Part shown: positions 1 to 7,310 of the stretch, in pieces
How the letters are laid out: each line of letters starts with the position of its first letter
Position numbering within the stretch: the stretch's first letter is position 1
DNA from: JAHECQ01 sp047638695
Lineage (GTDB): Bacteria > Actinomycetota > Acidimicrobiia > Acidimicrobiales > SZUA-35
Length of the DNA stretch: 26,618 nt
Direction: 5' to 3'
NCBI GenBank assembly: GCA_047638695.1
Contig: JBLINY010000062.1
Span: 1 to 26,618, forward strand
The notes under the pieces: generated by a model
What the model was told of the DNA's origin: nothing
Seen by the model: only the letters and a program-made list of their open reading frames with translations
Databases searched by the model: none
Made by a program: the position numbers and the translations under genes

Positions 1-1271
1 ACGGCTTTCTTGGCCGTTGCCTTTTTGGCTGGTGCTTTCTTCACAGCCTTGACGGCCTTCTTGGTCGTGGCCTTCTTCACCGCCTTCTTCGCGGTGGTCT
101 TCTTGGCCGGCGCCTTCTTCGTTGCCTTCTTTGTTGCCACGTGGCTTTCGCTCCTTGTCAGATGCGCACTTGCCATCTGATCGTCGGTTGACACTAGTGA
201 TTCGTGAGGATCGGCCGAGGGATGCACCTCGTTCGAGGGCGCCATCGCACCTACGCTGACCAGCTCGACGTTGATTCCGCGGCGCTCAGAATCGAGTGAA
301 ACGACCCGAACCGTCACGGTTTGATCGGCTGCGACGACATCACGAGCCTTGGTTGGAGCGGGGTCGCCCATCGACTTACTCGGGAGGTAGCAGAGAGCGC
401 CATCGATGCGCACATAGCAGCCGTGCGACGAGAACTGGTCGACGACGCCTTCGACCTCGTCGCCAAGACTGTTCGAGCTTACAAAACCGAGGAAAGCCAG
501 CGGCGCATTGAGCTCGTCGCTCTGCGAGGCCGAACTCTGGCTGGCGTTCGCTCGCTGATTTCCACGACTGCCCTGGTCGGCCGGAGCTTCGCCCGAAGCT
601 TTCTTCGATGGGTGTCGACGTCGTGATGACTTCGATGCCCTCTGCTCGTCCTGCTCGTCGGTTTGGTCGGGATTGGCGTCGGACTCCTCGGCGTTTCGTG
701 CCGGGGGTGGTGTCGCCTTGCTCGGGACCGGGGCTGGCCCGGTGGTGTGGTTTGCCGTGCTTGATCGACGCCGGCTGCGACTTGGCGTTCCACGACCGCT
801 GCTCTGGCCATCGCGAGCTTCGCGAACAGCGCGTCGTGATGCCGGGCCCCGAACGGGCACGCGGGCAACGAAAACCCACCCAACGACTTCGATGGGTTTT
901 CCACCAATGAGTCGGTCGTCATCAAACAACCACGTGTGCTCGCCGTGGAACTCCTGAAAGGAGTCATTGGAGAGCACCGCGGCCTGGGCCTTTTCGGCGA
1001 CCATAAGAATGAAGGCATCGCCCCGGCCAACAACGCCAGCGGGGGGTGTGATGATTTCACCTGCGTCAACCGCAGCTTCGTAGTCTTCTTTTTCGGGGTC
1101 TTCGATCCGGTGAGCAAATGTCGCGTCGACGATAACGGTGACCGAGTCGAAGCTACGTTCAGCGAGGATGGCGCGAACGGCCTCGTCGAGTTGCTTCAGG
1201 CTCGGAAGGTTCCGCCCTTCCGTCGCGATGTTGGATCCGTCGACCACGAGATGTCGTGGCGATAATGTCAT
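1..1271 (-). CDS. NYN/PIN-type ribonuclease with S1-like domain and lysine-rich tail (partial, C-terminus beyond left edge)
   Basis: The frame is open from ATG at 1271 to the left edge: 423 codons and no stop. Residues 1-140 look like a Zc3h12a-type NYN/PIN nuclease. The four expected acidic positions are visible: D11 in VDGSN, D49 in VIVDAT, D85 in GRGDAF and D103 in SNDSF. Residues 140-255 are a low-complexity Arg/Ser/Pro/Gln linker. Residues 268-337 resemble an S1/OB RNA-binding domain (GDEVEGVVDQF, GCYVRIDG, LPSKS, VRVVSLDSERRGINVEL). From residue 380 a KKA/KKAPAKK tail like histone H1 or mycobacterial HupB begins and runs off the window. The domains suggest an endoribonuclease held on RNA or DNA by S1 and a basic tail; function is inferred. 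The gene is divergent from the HAD gene with 51-69 bp between. No clear ribosome binding site is seen. The C-terminal length is unknown. Confidence 0.85.
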   Translation of the reverse strand, partial: MTLSPRHLVVDGSNIATEGRNLPSLKQLDEAVRAILAERSFDSVTVIVDATFAHRIEDPEKEDYEAAVDAGEIITPPAGVVGRGDAFILMVAEKAQAAVLSNDSFQEFHGEHTWLFDDDRLIGGKPIEVVGWVFVARVPVRGPASRRAVREARDGQSSGRGTPSRSRRRSSTANHTTGPAPVPSKATPPPARNAEESDANPDQTDEQDEQRASKSSRRRHPSKKASGEAPADQGSRGNQRANASQSSASQSDELNAPLAFLGFVSSNSLGDEVEGVVDQFSSHGCYVRIDGALCYLPSKSMGDPAPTKARDVVAADQTVTVRVVSLDSERRGINVELVSVGAMAPSNEVHPSADPHESLVSTDDQMASAHLTRSESHVATKKATKKAPAKKTTAKKAVKKATTKKAVKAVKKAPAKKATAKKA

Positions 1272-1322
1272 GAGGCTTCTAGTACACCACCGATCGGCCG
1301 CGATTCCCTGGATCCGGTAGCT

Positions 1323-1994
1323 ATGCCTAGGATCCGGCCCGTGATCAACGCCGTGCTGTTCGACTTCGGAGGGGTAGTACTGACCTCGCCGTTTGAAGCC
1401 TTCAATACCTATGAGGAGGCGAACGGACTACCGCTCGACCTCATTAGGACCATCAACACTACCAATCCTGACGACAACGCTTGGGCCAAACTCGAGCGCA
1501 GCGATGTGTCGCCGGCCGAGTTCGCCGACCTGTTCCAGGCTGAGGCGGCTGCTCTGGGTCATCAGGTCGATGGGTCGGCCATTTTGGGATTGTTGTCTGG
1601 CGACATTCGCCCCGAGATGGTCGAAGCCATCCGCCGCATCGGAGCGGCGGGATTCAAGACGGCGTGTCTTACGAACAACTTTGTGGCCCACGATGATCGT
1701 GGCAGCGGAGTCGACTCGGCCGATCCCGAACGAGCAAGCGAGCTGAAGCGTGTGATGGCGATGTTCGACGAGGTCGTCGAGTCGGCCAGAGTGGGCATTC
1801 GCAAGCCTGAGCTCGGCTTCTACGAGATTGCGCTCGACAAGCTTGGTATCGAAGCGAGCGAGGCGGTCTTCCTCGACGATCTCGGCATCAATCTCAAGCC
1901 GGCCCGCGCCATGGGCATGACGACGATCAAAGTCGAGTCGGCTGCCCAGGCGCTGGCCGAACTGGAGCAGATCATCAGTCTGCAGCTTCGCTGA
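1323..1994 (+). CDS. HAD-superfamily hydrolase (subfamily IA, YihX/epoxide-hydrolase-N-like)
   Basis: The product has 223 aa. HAD motif I is FDFGGVV with nucleophile D14, motif II is the Thr of CLTNN (about 116), motif III is the Lys of IRKPELG and motif IV is VFLDDLG. The residue two after the nucleophile is Gly (DFG) instead of the usual Asp, as in YihX-like members, so the general acid of classic phosphatases is missing. A phosphatase or dehalogenase-like hydrolase of a small metabolite is likely, but the substrate cannot be read. ATG at 1323 is the longest start. GTG at 1341 may be the true one: it lies 7 nt after TAGGAT (1328-1333) and would give the short N-terminus usual before motif I. 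The gene converges on kgd, with 8 bp between the stops. Confidence 0.88.
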   Translation: MPRIRPVINAVLFDFGGVVLTSPFEAFNTYEEANGLPLDLIRTINTTNPDDNAWAKLERSDVSPAEFADLFQAEAAALGHQVDGSAILGLLSGDIRPEMVEAIRRIGAAGFKTACLTNNFVAHDDRGSGVDSADPERASELKRVMAMFDEVVESARVGIRKPELGFYEIALDKLGIEASEAVFLDDLGINLKPARAMGMTTIKVESAAQALAELEQIISLQLR

Positions 1995-2002
1995 GGCGAG
2001 CT

Positions 2003-5000
2003 TTAGTCGACGACCTTGGCAAAGGCTCGCTCGAGCAACTCGGCCTGTTCTTGACGGTGAACGGCGATCGAACCGGTGGCCGGGCTGCCTGACTCGGGGC
2101 GGCTCACTCGATGAATGCTGTGGGTGTCTCCGTGTGCTTCGTACAGCCGACCTTTTACTGCGTTCCAGGCACCCATGTTTTCGGGCTCTTCCTGGAGCCA
2201 CACGATCTCCTTCGCCCTTTTGTACTTGGCGAGAACTTTGGCAACGGCTTCGAAGGGCCAGGGGTAGAGCTGCTCGACGCGAACGACGGCGACCGATGCT
2301 TCGAGCACGTCGCGCCGTTCCTCGGCCTCGGCCGCAACTTTGCCGCTGGCAAAGATCACTCGCTGCACCGACTTCGGTGGGAGTTCGCGACCGAGGTCGA
2401 GTACCTCCTCGAACGAGCCGGTGGTGAAATCGTCTACCGAACTTCTCGACCACTTGGCCCGTAGTCCCGATTTCGGAGTGAAAATGATGAGCGGTTTGCA
2501 GACGGGGCGAACCATCTGGCGCCGAAGTAGATGGAAGAACTGAGCTGACGTGGTGGCGTTCGCTACTTGGATGTTGTCTTCGGCCGCCAGTAGGAGGAAG
2601 CGCTCGAGCCGTCCCGATGAGTGCTCCGGGCCCTGCCCCTCGAATCCGTGGGGCAGAAGCAACACAAGACCAGAGTGTTCCTTCCACTTGTCTTCGGCGG
2701 CCACGATGAACTGGTCGATAATGATTTGTGCGCCATTCACGAAGTCGCCGAACTGCGCTTCCCACATCACCAGTTTGTCTTGAGCGATCAGCGAGTACCC
2801 GAACTCGAACCCGAGGGCGGCGTACTCTGACAGGGTTGAGTCATAGACCGAGAACTCGGTGTTCTTGTTGCCGAGTTCACCGAGTGGCGTGAACTCCTCG
2901 CCCGTCTCGTAGTCGTGCAGCGTTGCATGCCGATGGGCGAAGGTGCCGCGCCTCGAGTCCTGGCCGGCAAGGCGAACCGGTGTGCCGCCAACCAACAACG
3001 AACCGATGGCGAACGCTTCGCCAAGTGCCCAGTCAACTTCCCCGCTCGCCCAGGCCTTGTCCCGAGTCTTGAACTGTCGGGCCAGTTTCGGGTGAACCGT
3101 AAATCCCTCCGGCGTTGCGGACAGAGCGGCGTATACCTCGTCGAGCGTTTCTCTTGCTACCCCGGTCTCGACGTGGGGCAGAACGCCGAGCGGTGGTGGT
3201 GATGGCTTGGCCAGGAGGCCTTCGGGCGGGGCCGACTCGCGTGTGGCATTGAGGCCCTGCTGAAGAAGGTCTTGGAAATAGGCGAGCGCGCTCTCGGCTT
3301 CGGCGACCGAGATGTCGCCACGGTCGATGAGCGCCTGGGTGTAGATCGTGCGGGCCGAAGGCCGGCTGGCGATCTTTCGGTACATCAGCGGTTGGGTATA
3401 GCTCGGGTCGTCGCCCTCGTTGTGTCCATGACGCCGGTAGCCGATGACATCGATGACGACGTCCTTGTTGAATCGCTGGCGATAGGCGAAGGCCAGACGA
3501 GCAACATGGACACAGGCCTCGGGGTCATCGGCGTTCACATGGAAGATGGGGGCCTGCACCATCTTGGCTAGATCGGTCGAGTACTCAGAGCTTCGTGATT
3601 GGTGCGGCGCTGTGGTGTAACCCAGCTGATTGTTGGTGACCACATGCACCGTGCCGCCGACGATGTAGCCCTTGATCTGGCTCGAGTTCAGCGTCTCGGC
3701 CACGACACCTTGACCGGCAAAGGCGGCATCGCCGTGAATGAGAAGCGGCAGGATGGGGAAGTTGTCGGCATCGATGTCATCCATCAGCGCCCGGGCCATA
3801 CCGACGACAACGGGATCGACCGCTTCGAGGTGCGAGGGATTCGGCGCGAGCTGGAGATCGATGCTGTTCCCTGCGGGGCTGGTGTGTTGACCATCGAACC
3901 CAAGGTGGTACTTGACGTCGCCCGAACCCTGAATCGAGTCCTCCTGAATTGCACCCTCGAACTCGGTAAAAAGATCCTCGTGATTTTTGCCCATAATGTT
4001 GACAAGGACGTTCAGTCGGCCGCGGTGGGCCATGCCGATGACTACTCGTTGGAGGCTTTGATCGGCCGCCGCTGATGCCACCGCGTCCAGAATTGGAATG
4101 GTGCTCTCGAGACCTTCGAGCCCAAAGCGTTTCTGGCCGACGTAGCGGGCACCAAGAAACTTCTCGAGCGCCTCCGAGGCGCTAAGCCGTTCGAGAATGT
4201 GATGCTGCTCCTCGCGGGTAAAGCTGTATTGGCGGCCCTCGACCTGCTCTTGGATCCACCGCTTCTCGGTCGGTTCGGCGATGTGCATGTACTCGACGCC
4301 GATCGTGCGGCTGTAGGCGTCTCGCAGCAAACCCAGGATGTCGCCCAGCGGCATCATCACCGGTGCACCACCAATTGCTGCGTACACGCCGTTCTCGAGC
4401 CCGGTGAGAAATTCGCGATCGAGGTCCCAGATGGTGAGGCCGTAGCTAACCGGATCGAGCTCGGGGTGTTGCTTTGACGAACGGTCCTCGAGCGGGTTGG
4501 TGTTCGCAATCAGGTGCCCGCGAACTCGGTACTGATTGATGAGGGTGCTGACGGCCATCTGTTTTGCATGAAGCCCGGCCGTATCGTCAGTGGCTCCCTG
4601 GTCGGACCGCCACTGGACCGCCTCATACGGCACCCCGAAGTCCTCGAATGTGTCGCTGTAGAAGCGGTGCTCACCGAGTAGGAATTCATGGACCTGCTTG
4701 AGGAACAGCCCCGACTCAGCCCCCTGGATGATGCGATGGTCATAGGTCGAGGTGATGGCGATGGTCTTCGAGATGCCCAGCTGAGCCAACATCTTTGGGT
4801 CGGCAGCCTGGAACTCGGTGGGGTAGCCAATGCGGCCGACACCGATGATGGCTCCTTGGCCAGTCATGAGACGCGGCACCGACTGGACTGTTCCCAGTGT
4901 GCCGACGTTGGTGAGGCTCACCGTGGCCCCCGTCATGTCTTCAACCGTGAGCTTGTTGTCGCGTACTTTGCGGATGAGCGCCTCGTAGGTGGCGACAAAC

Positions 5001-5716
5001 TCGCTGAAGCTCATCGTGTCAGCGGCCTTGATGACCGGCACGACGAGGGAGCGGCTGCCGTCACTTTTCTGCTGGTCGACGGCAATCCCGAGGTTGACGT
5101 GCTCGTTGCGAAGTAGGCGCGGCTTACCGTCGCGGCCCTCGAGGTAGACGTTGTTCAGGGCCGGGACTTTGTCGGCGATGGCCCGGACGACGGCGTAGCC
5201 GATGAGGTGAGTGAAGCTGACCTTGCCGCCGCGAACTCGGGCCAGATGGTTGTTCAGGACCCTCCGGTTGATCTCGAGCAGCTTGGCTGGAACCTCGCGG
5301 AAGCTCGTCGCTGTCGGAACCTGGAGACTGGCTTCCATGTTGGCGGCGATACGAGCGGCGACGCCGCGGATGGGTTCGCCCGGTTCTTCTTCGGCAGATT
5401 GCTCGGGCGCAGCCGGGAGGCTGGCCTGCCCGTTAGCGACAGCAGGTGGGGCATCGCCGGCAACCGACGGCAGGGCGTTGACCGCGGTGGTCGGTGCGGT
5501 GATTGGTGCAGCGATTGCAGCAGGGGCAGGAGGCGCTGCGACTGCTGCGACCGGCGCAACATTGGACTGGCCGTTTGCTGCACCGTTGGTGGCGGGGATG
5601 CCGTTGAACACATTCTGCCACTCGTCAGAAACAGACTTTGGGTTACCGAGAAACTGCTGGTGCAGTTCTTCGATCAGCCAGTCGTTGGGTCCAGCGGGAG
5701 ATGGGTTGGGTGCCAC
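2003..5716 (-). CDS. kgd: multifunctional 2-oxoglutarate metabolism enzyme (E2-E1 fusion, alpha-ketoglutarate decarboxylase/dehydrogenase)
   Basis: At 1237 aa this is almost the size of mycobacterial Kgd (about 1230). Residues 10-40 are the short E1 N-terminal helix (NDWLIEELHQQF). Residues 45-110 are an Ala/Pro linker. Residues 115-345 are an acyltransferase E2-like core with catalytic H327 in TYDHRIIQGAESG. The rest is thiamine-diphosphate E1, with MAHRGRLNVL and the ThDP site GDAAFAGQG followed by NNQLGYTT. No lipoyl domain is present, so full dehydrogenase activity needs a lipoylated partner encoded elsewhere. In the TCA cycle it decarboxylates 2-oxoglutarate to succinic semialdehyde or succinyl units, and in relatives it is controlled by GarA. 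The GTG start at 5716 lies exactly 6 nt after TAGCAT, which fits leaderless translation. Confidence 0.97.
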   Translation of the reverse strand: MAPNPSPAGPNDWLIEELHQQFLGNPKSVSDEWQNVFNGIPATNGAANGQSNVAPVAAVAAPPAPAAIAAPITAPTTAVNALPSVAGDAPPAVANGQASLPAAPEQSAEEEPGEPIRGVAARIAANMEASLQVPTATSFREVPAKLLEINRRVLNNHLARVRGGKVSFTHLIGYAVVRAIADKVPALNNVYLEGRDGKPRLLRNEHVNLGIAVDQQKSDGSRSLVVPVIKAADTMSFSEFVATYEALIRKVRDNKLTVEDMTGATVSLTNVGTLGTVQSVPRLMTGQGAIIGVGRIGYPTEFQAADPKMLAQLGISKTIAITSTYDHRIIQGAESGLFLKQVHEFLLGEHRFYSDTFEDFGVPYEAVQWRSDQGATDDTAGLHAKQMAVSTLINQYRVRGHLIANTNPLEDRSSKQHPELDPVSYGLTIWDLDREFLTGLENGVYAAIGGAPVMMPLGDILGLLRDAYSRTIGVEYMHIAEPTEKRWIQEQVEGRQYSFTREEQHHILERLSASEALEKFLGARYVGQKRFGLEGLESTIPILDAVASAAADQSLQRVVIGMAHRGRLNVLVNIMGKNHEDLFTEFEGAIQEDSIQGSGDVKYHLGFDGQHTSPAGNSIDLQLAPNPSHLEAVDPVVVGMARALMDDIDADNFPILPLLIHGDAAFAGQGVVAETLNSSQIKGYIVGGTVHVVTNNQLGYTTAPHQSRSSEYSTDLAKMVQAPIFHVNADDPEACVHVARLAFAYRQRFNKDVVIDVIGYRRHGHNEGDDPSYTQPLMYRKIASRPSARTIYTQALIDRGDISVAEAESALAYFQDLLQQGLNATRESAPPEGLLAKPSPPPLGVLPHVETGVARETLDEVYAALSATPEGFTVHPKLARQFKTRDKAWASGEVDWALGEAFAIGSLLVGGTPVRLAGQDSRRGTFAHRHATLHDYETGEEFTPLGELGNKNTEFSVYDSTLSEYAALGFEFGYSLIAQDKLVMWEAQFGDFVNGAQIIIDQFIVAAEDKWKEHSGLVLLLPHGFEGQGPEHSSGRLERFLLLAAEDNIQVANATTSAQFFHLLRRQMVRPVCKPLIIFTPKSGLRAKWSRSSVDDFTTGSFEEVLDLGRELPPKSVQRVIFASGKVAAEAEERRDVLEASVAVVRVEQLYPWPFEAVAKVLAKYKRAKEIVWLQEEPENMGAWNAVKGRLYEAHGDTHSIHRVSRPESGSPATGSIAVHRQEQAELLERAFAKVVD

Positions 5717-5722
5717 CCGAAG

Positions 5723-5728
5723 ATGCTA
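5723..5728 (-). promoter_or_regulatory. -10 box of kgd (leaderless)
   Basis: TAGCAT on the minus strand occupies -12 to -7 relative to the GTG start of kgd. That spacing puts the transcription start at or next to the start codon. No Shine-Dalgarno sequence is present between the two. Confidence 0.55.
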
Positions 5729-5814
5729 CTCGGACCGGTCGGGTGGACTCGGTTGCCCTACGGACGCCTTGGGTACCGCAACGATGGCGTCTCTGGATGG
5801 TGCCCGAAGTTGGT

Positions 5815-6405
5815 CTACTGCAGACCGAGAATTCGTCCTGACCACCGCTGAAACTGATCAAGTGAATGAAGTCCGGTGATCGTTAGCCCGCCAACTCGCC
5901 ACGCTGGGGTCGCAGTGACTTCGACGTCGATTGCAGCTTCCATTGCCAGCTCGAGTAATCGCGATCCTTCACCATCAGCTTCTCGTTCCAAGATGTCGGC
6001 CATGTCAAACCCTGTGGCCGACATGAGGTCGGCGACCACGTCGAGGTCGCCGATGTCGCGTCCTTCGACCCAGTGAGCGGCCACTAGGGCGGCATCGACC
6101 TCGTCGAACCGATCGGGTTCGTGCCACCGCACCAACTCCGTGATGCCAAGTAGGCGATGAGTATTGGGACTGCGGACAGGCTTGTTGAAAGCCAGTCCCG
6201 ATGCGGCGCACTCCTGAGCAATATGGTCAAAGACTTGGTCCAGCCGCCCGCCCGGTCGGACCGCCCGGCCCTCGTGCGGCAGATCTGGGTGGAGCTCGTA
6301 GCTTCGCACGTCGACCTCGATGCCCTGGGAGCGGAGCCAGGCAGTATGTGGGCGAGCCGCGTAGGCCCATGGGCAGATGTAGTCGTTCCACAGCGTGACA
6401 GCCAC
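5815..6405 (-). CDS. DsbA-family oxidoreductase, FrnE/HCCA-isomerase-like, with CPWA active site
   Basis: A 196-aa thioredoxin-fold protein of the FrnE/2-hydroxychromene-2-carboxylate isomerase type. It starts VTLWNDYICPWAYAA and has the cis-Pro loop TPAWRVGG near residues 165-172. The usual CPWC active site is here C11-P-W-A14, so the resolving cysteine is lost and only a monothiol remains. That argues against classic disulfide isomerase activity and for glutathione-transferase-kappa or isomerase-like chemistry, or a mixed-disulfide role. There is no signal peptide, so it is cytoplasmic. The GTG start at 6405 lies 6 nt after TAGCTT (leaderless). It is divergent from xthA with only 23 bp between the start codons. 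Confidence 0.88.
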   Translation of the reverse strand: MAVTLWNDYICPWAYAARPHTAWLRSQGIEVDVRSYELHPDLPHEGRAVRPGGRLDQVFDHIAQECAASGLAFNKPVRSPNTHRLLGITELVRWHEPDRFDEVDAALVAAHWVEGRDIGDLDVVADLMSATGFDMADILEREADGEGSRLLELAMEAAIDVEVTATPAWRVGGLTITGLHSLDQFQRWSGRILGLQ

Positions 6406-6411
6406 GGCCTA

Positions 6412-6417
6412 AAGCTA
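6412..6417 (-). promoter_or_regulatory. -10 box of the FrnE-like gene, overlapping the xthA -10
   Basis: TAGCTT on the minus strand is at -12 to -7 of GTG 6405. It shares bases 6416-6417 with the plus-strand box of xthA, so the two promoters physically overlap. Confidence 0.55.
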
Positions 6418-6421
6418 CGGT
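6416..6421 (+). promoter_or_regulatory. -10 box of xthA (leaderless)
   Basis: TACGGT is at -13 to -8 of the ATG at 6429. No ribosome binding site lies between. It overlaps the opposing -10 box by two bases. Confidence 0.5.
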
Positions 6422-6428
6422 TGCGACG

Positions 6429-7199
6429 ATGCTCGTCGCCACGTGGAACGTGAACTCTCTGAAGGCACGGATGCCCCGGGTCGAAGACTGGCTGGCCCAG
6501 GTAAGGCCCGACGTCTTGTGTCTCCAAGAGACAAAGCTCTCTGACGAGGCCTTCCCGGCCGCAGCCTTCGAGGAACTCGGCTATCAGTCCGCACATCATG
6601 GGCAGGGGCAGTGGAATGGCGTCGCCATCCTGTCGCGCATGGGTATCGAGGATCCTCATGGAGGATTTGCCGAGGGGATCGAGGCTGATGACGACGCTCG
6701 GCTGGTGTCGGCAACATGTGGCGGCGTGCGCGTCCACAGCGTGTATGTGCCAAACGGGCGCGAGGTCGATCACGAGCACTATCACTACAAACTGTCCTGG
6801 CTGGCCCGTCTTCGGGCGCACCTTGAGGCCACCGTCACTGCTTCAGGCGACGTCGTGGTGGCCGGCGACTGGAATATCGCGCCGACCGACGATGACGTAT
6901 GGGACCGAGCCGCGTTTGATGGCGCCACCCATGTGACGGGGCGAGAACGCGACGCCCTGGCCAACGTGATCGACTGGGGCCTGGTCGACACGTTCCGTCA
7001 GCGCTATAGCGATGCGGGCCTGTTCAGCTATTACGACTACCAGGCTGGCCGCTTTCACAAGCGCGAAGGCATCCGCATCGACTTCCTGCTTGCCTCGAAG
7101 TCGCTGGCGGCCCGTTCGGCGCTCGACCTCGTCGACCGCAACGGTCGCAAGGGCGAGAAGCCGAGCGACCATGTGCCCGTCATAGCGGTCTACACCTAA
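6429..7199 (+). CDS. xthA: exodeoxyribonuclease III (AP endonuclease)
   Basis: The product has 256 aa, the normal size for the ExoIII/EEP family. Visible motifs are N7 in TWNVNS, metal ligand E34 in LQETK, catalytic D147 and N149 in GDWNIAP, D218 in GIRIDFLLAS and the terminal D247-H248 in SDHVPV. The segment YYDYQAGRFHKREGIRIDFLL is typical of ExoIII enzymes acting on AP sites in base-excision repair in the cytoplasm. The ATG at 6429 is chosen because the first codons already begin the conserved beta strand and a TANNNT box sits just upstream. Its 3' end converges on uvrD2. Confidence 0.95.
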   Translation: MLVATWNVNSLKARMPRVEDWLAQVRPDVLCLQETKLSDEAFPAAAFEELGYQSAHHGQGQWNGVAILSRMGIEDPHGGFAEGIEADDDARLVSATCGGVRVHSVYVPNGREVDHEHYHYKLSWLARLRAHLEATVTASGDVVVAGDWNIAPTDDDVWDRAAFDGATHVTGRERDALANVIDWGLVDTFRQRYSDAGLFSYYDYQAGRFHKREGIRIDFLLASKSLAARSALDLVDRNGRKGEKPSDHVPVIAVYT

Positions 7200-7217
7200 C
7201 TTTGTTGCTTGCGATTT

Positions 7218-7248
7218 ATCGGCTGCCGCTAGTAGGCGACAGACCGAT
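7218..7248. terminator. possible bidirectional hairpin between xthA and uvrD2
   Basis: Imperfect inverted repeat: outer arms ATCGG (7218-7222) and CCGAT (7244-7248), inner arms TGCCGC and GCGACA with one mismatch, loop TAGTAG. It sits between two convergent genes, but no T-run follows on either strand, so terminator function is only suggested. Confidence 0.35.
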
Positions 7249-7264
7249 GCAGTGACAGGGCCGG

Positions 7265-7310
7265 GAGGCGACCGGGCTAGGAGGTGACCGGGCTAGGAGG
7301 TGACAGAGCG
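7265..7310. repeat. 16-bp tandem repeat, about 2.9 copies, spanning the uvrD2 stop codon
   Basis: Units begin at 7265, 7281 and 7297. The first two differ by one base (GAGGCGACCGGGCTAG, GAGGTGACCGGGCTAG), and the third diverges after nine bases. The uvrD2 stop (7293-7295) lies in the second unit. Because 16 is not a multiple of three, copy changes here could move the reading frame or stop of uvrD2. Confidence 0.8.

Noticed and set aside
479..1117. 212-aa minus-strand and other overlapping open frames within 296-1117
   Set aside because: The frame running from 1271 to the left edge carries the NYN and S1 signatures; the others are out-of-frame shadows of it.
1428..2765. 445-aa minus-strand open frame across the HAD gene and the end of kgd
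   Set aside because: It lies antisense to two clearly recognisable genes and its translation is Arg/Ser-rich with no domain, the usual shadow of GC-rich coding sequence.
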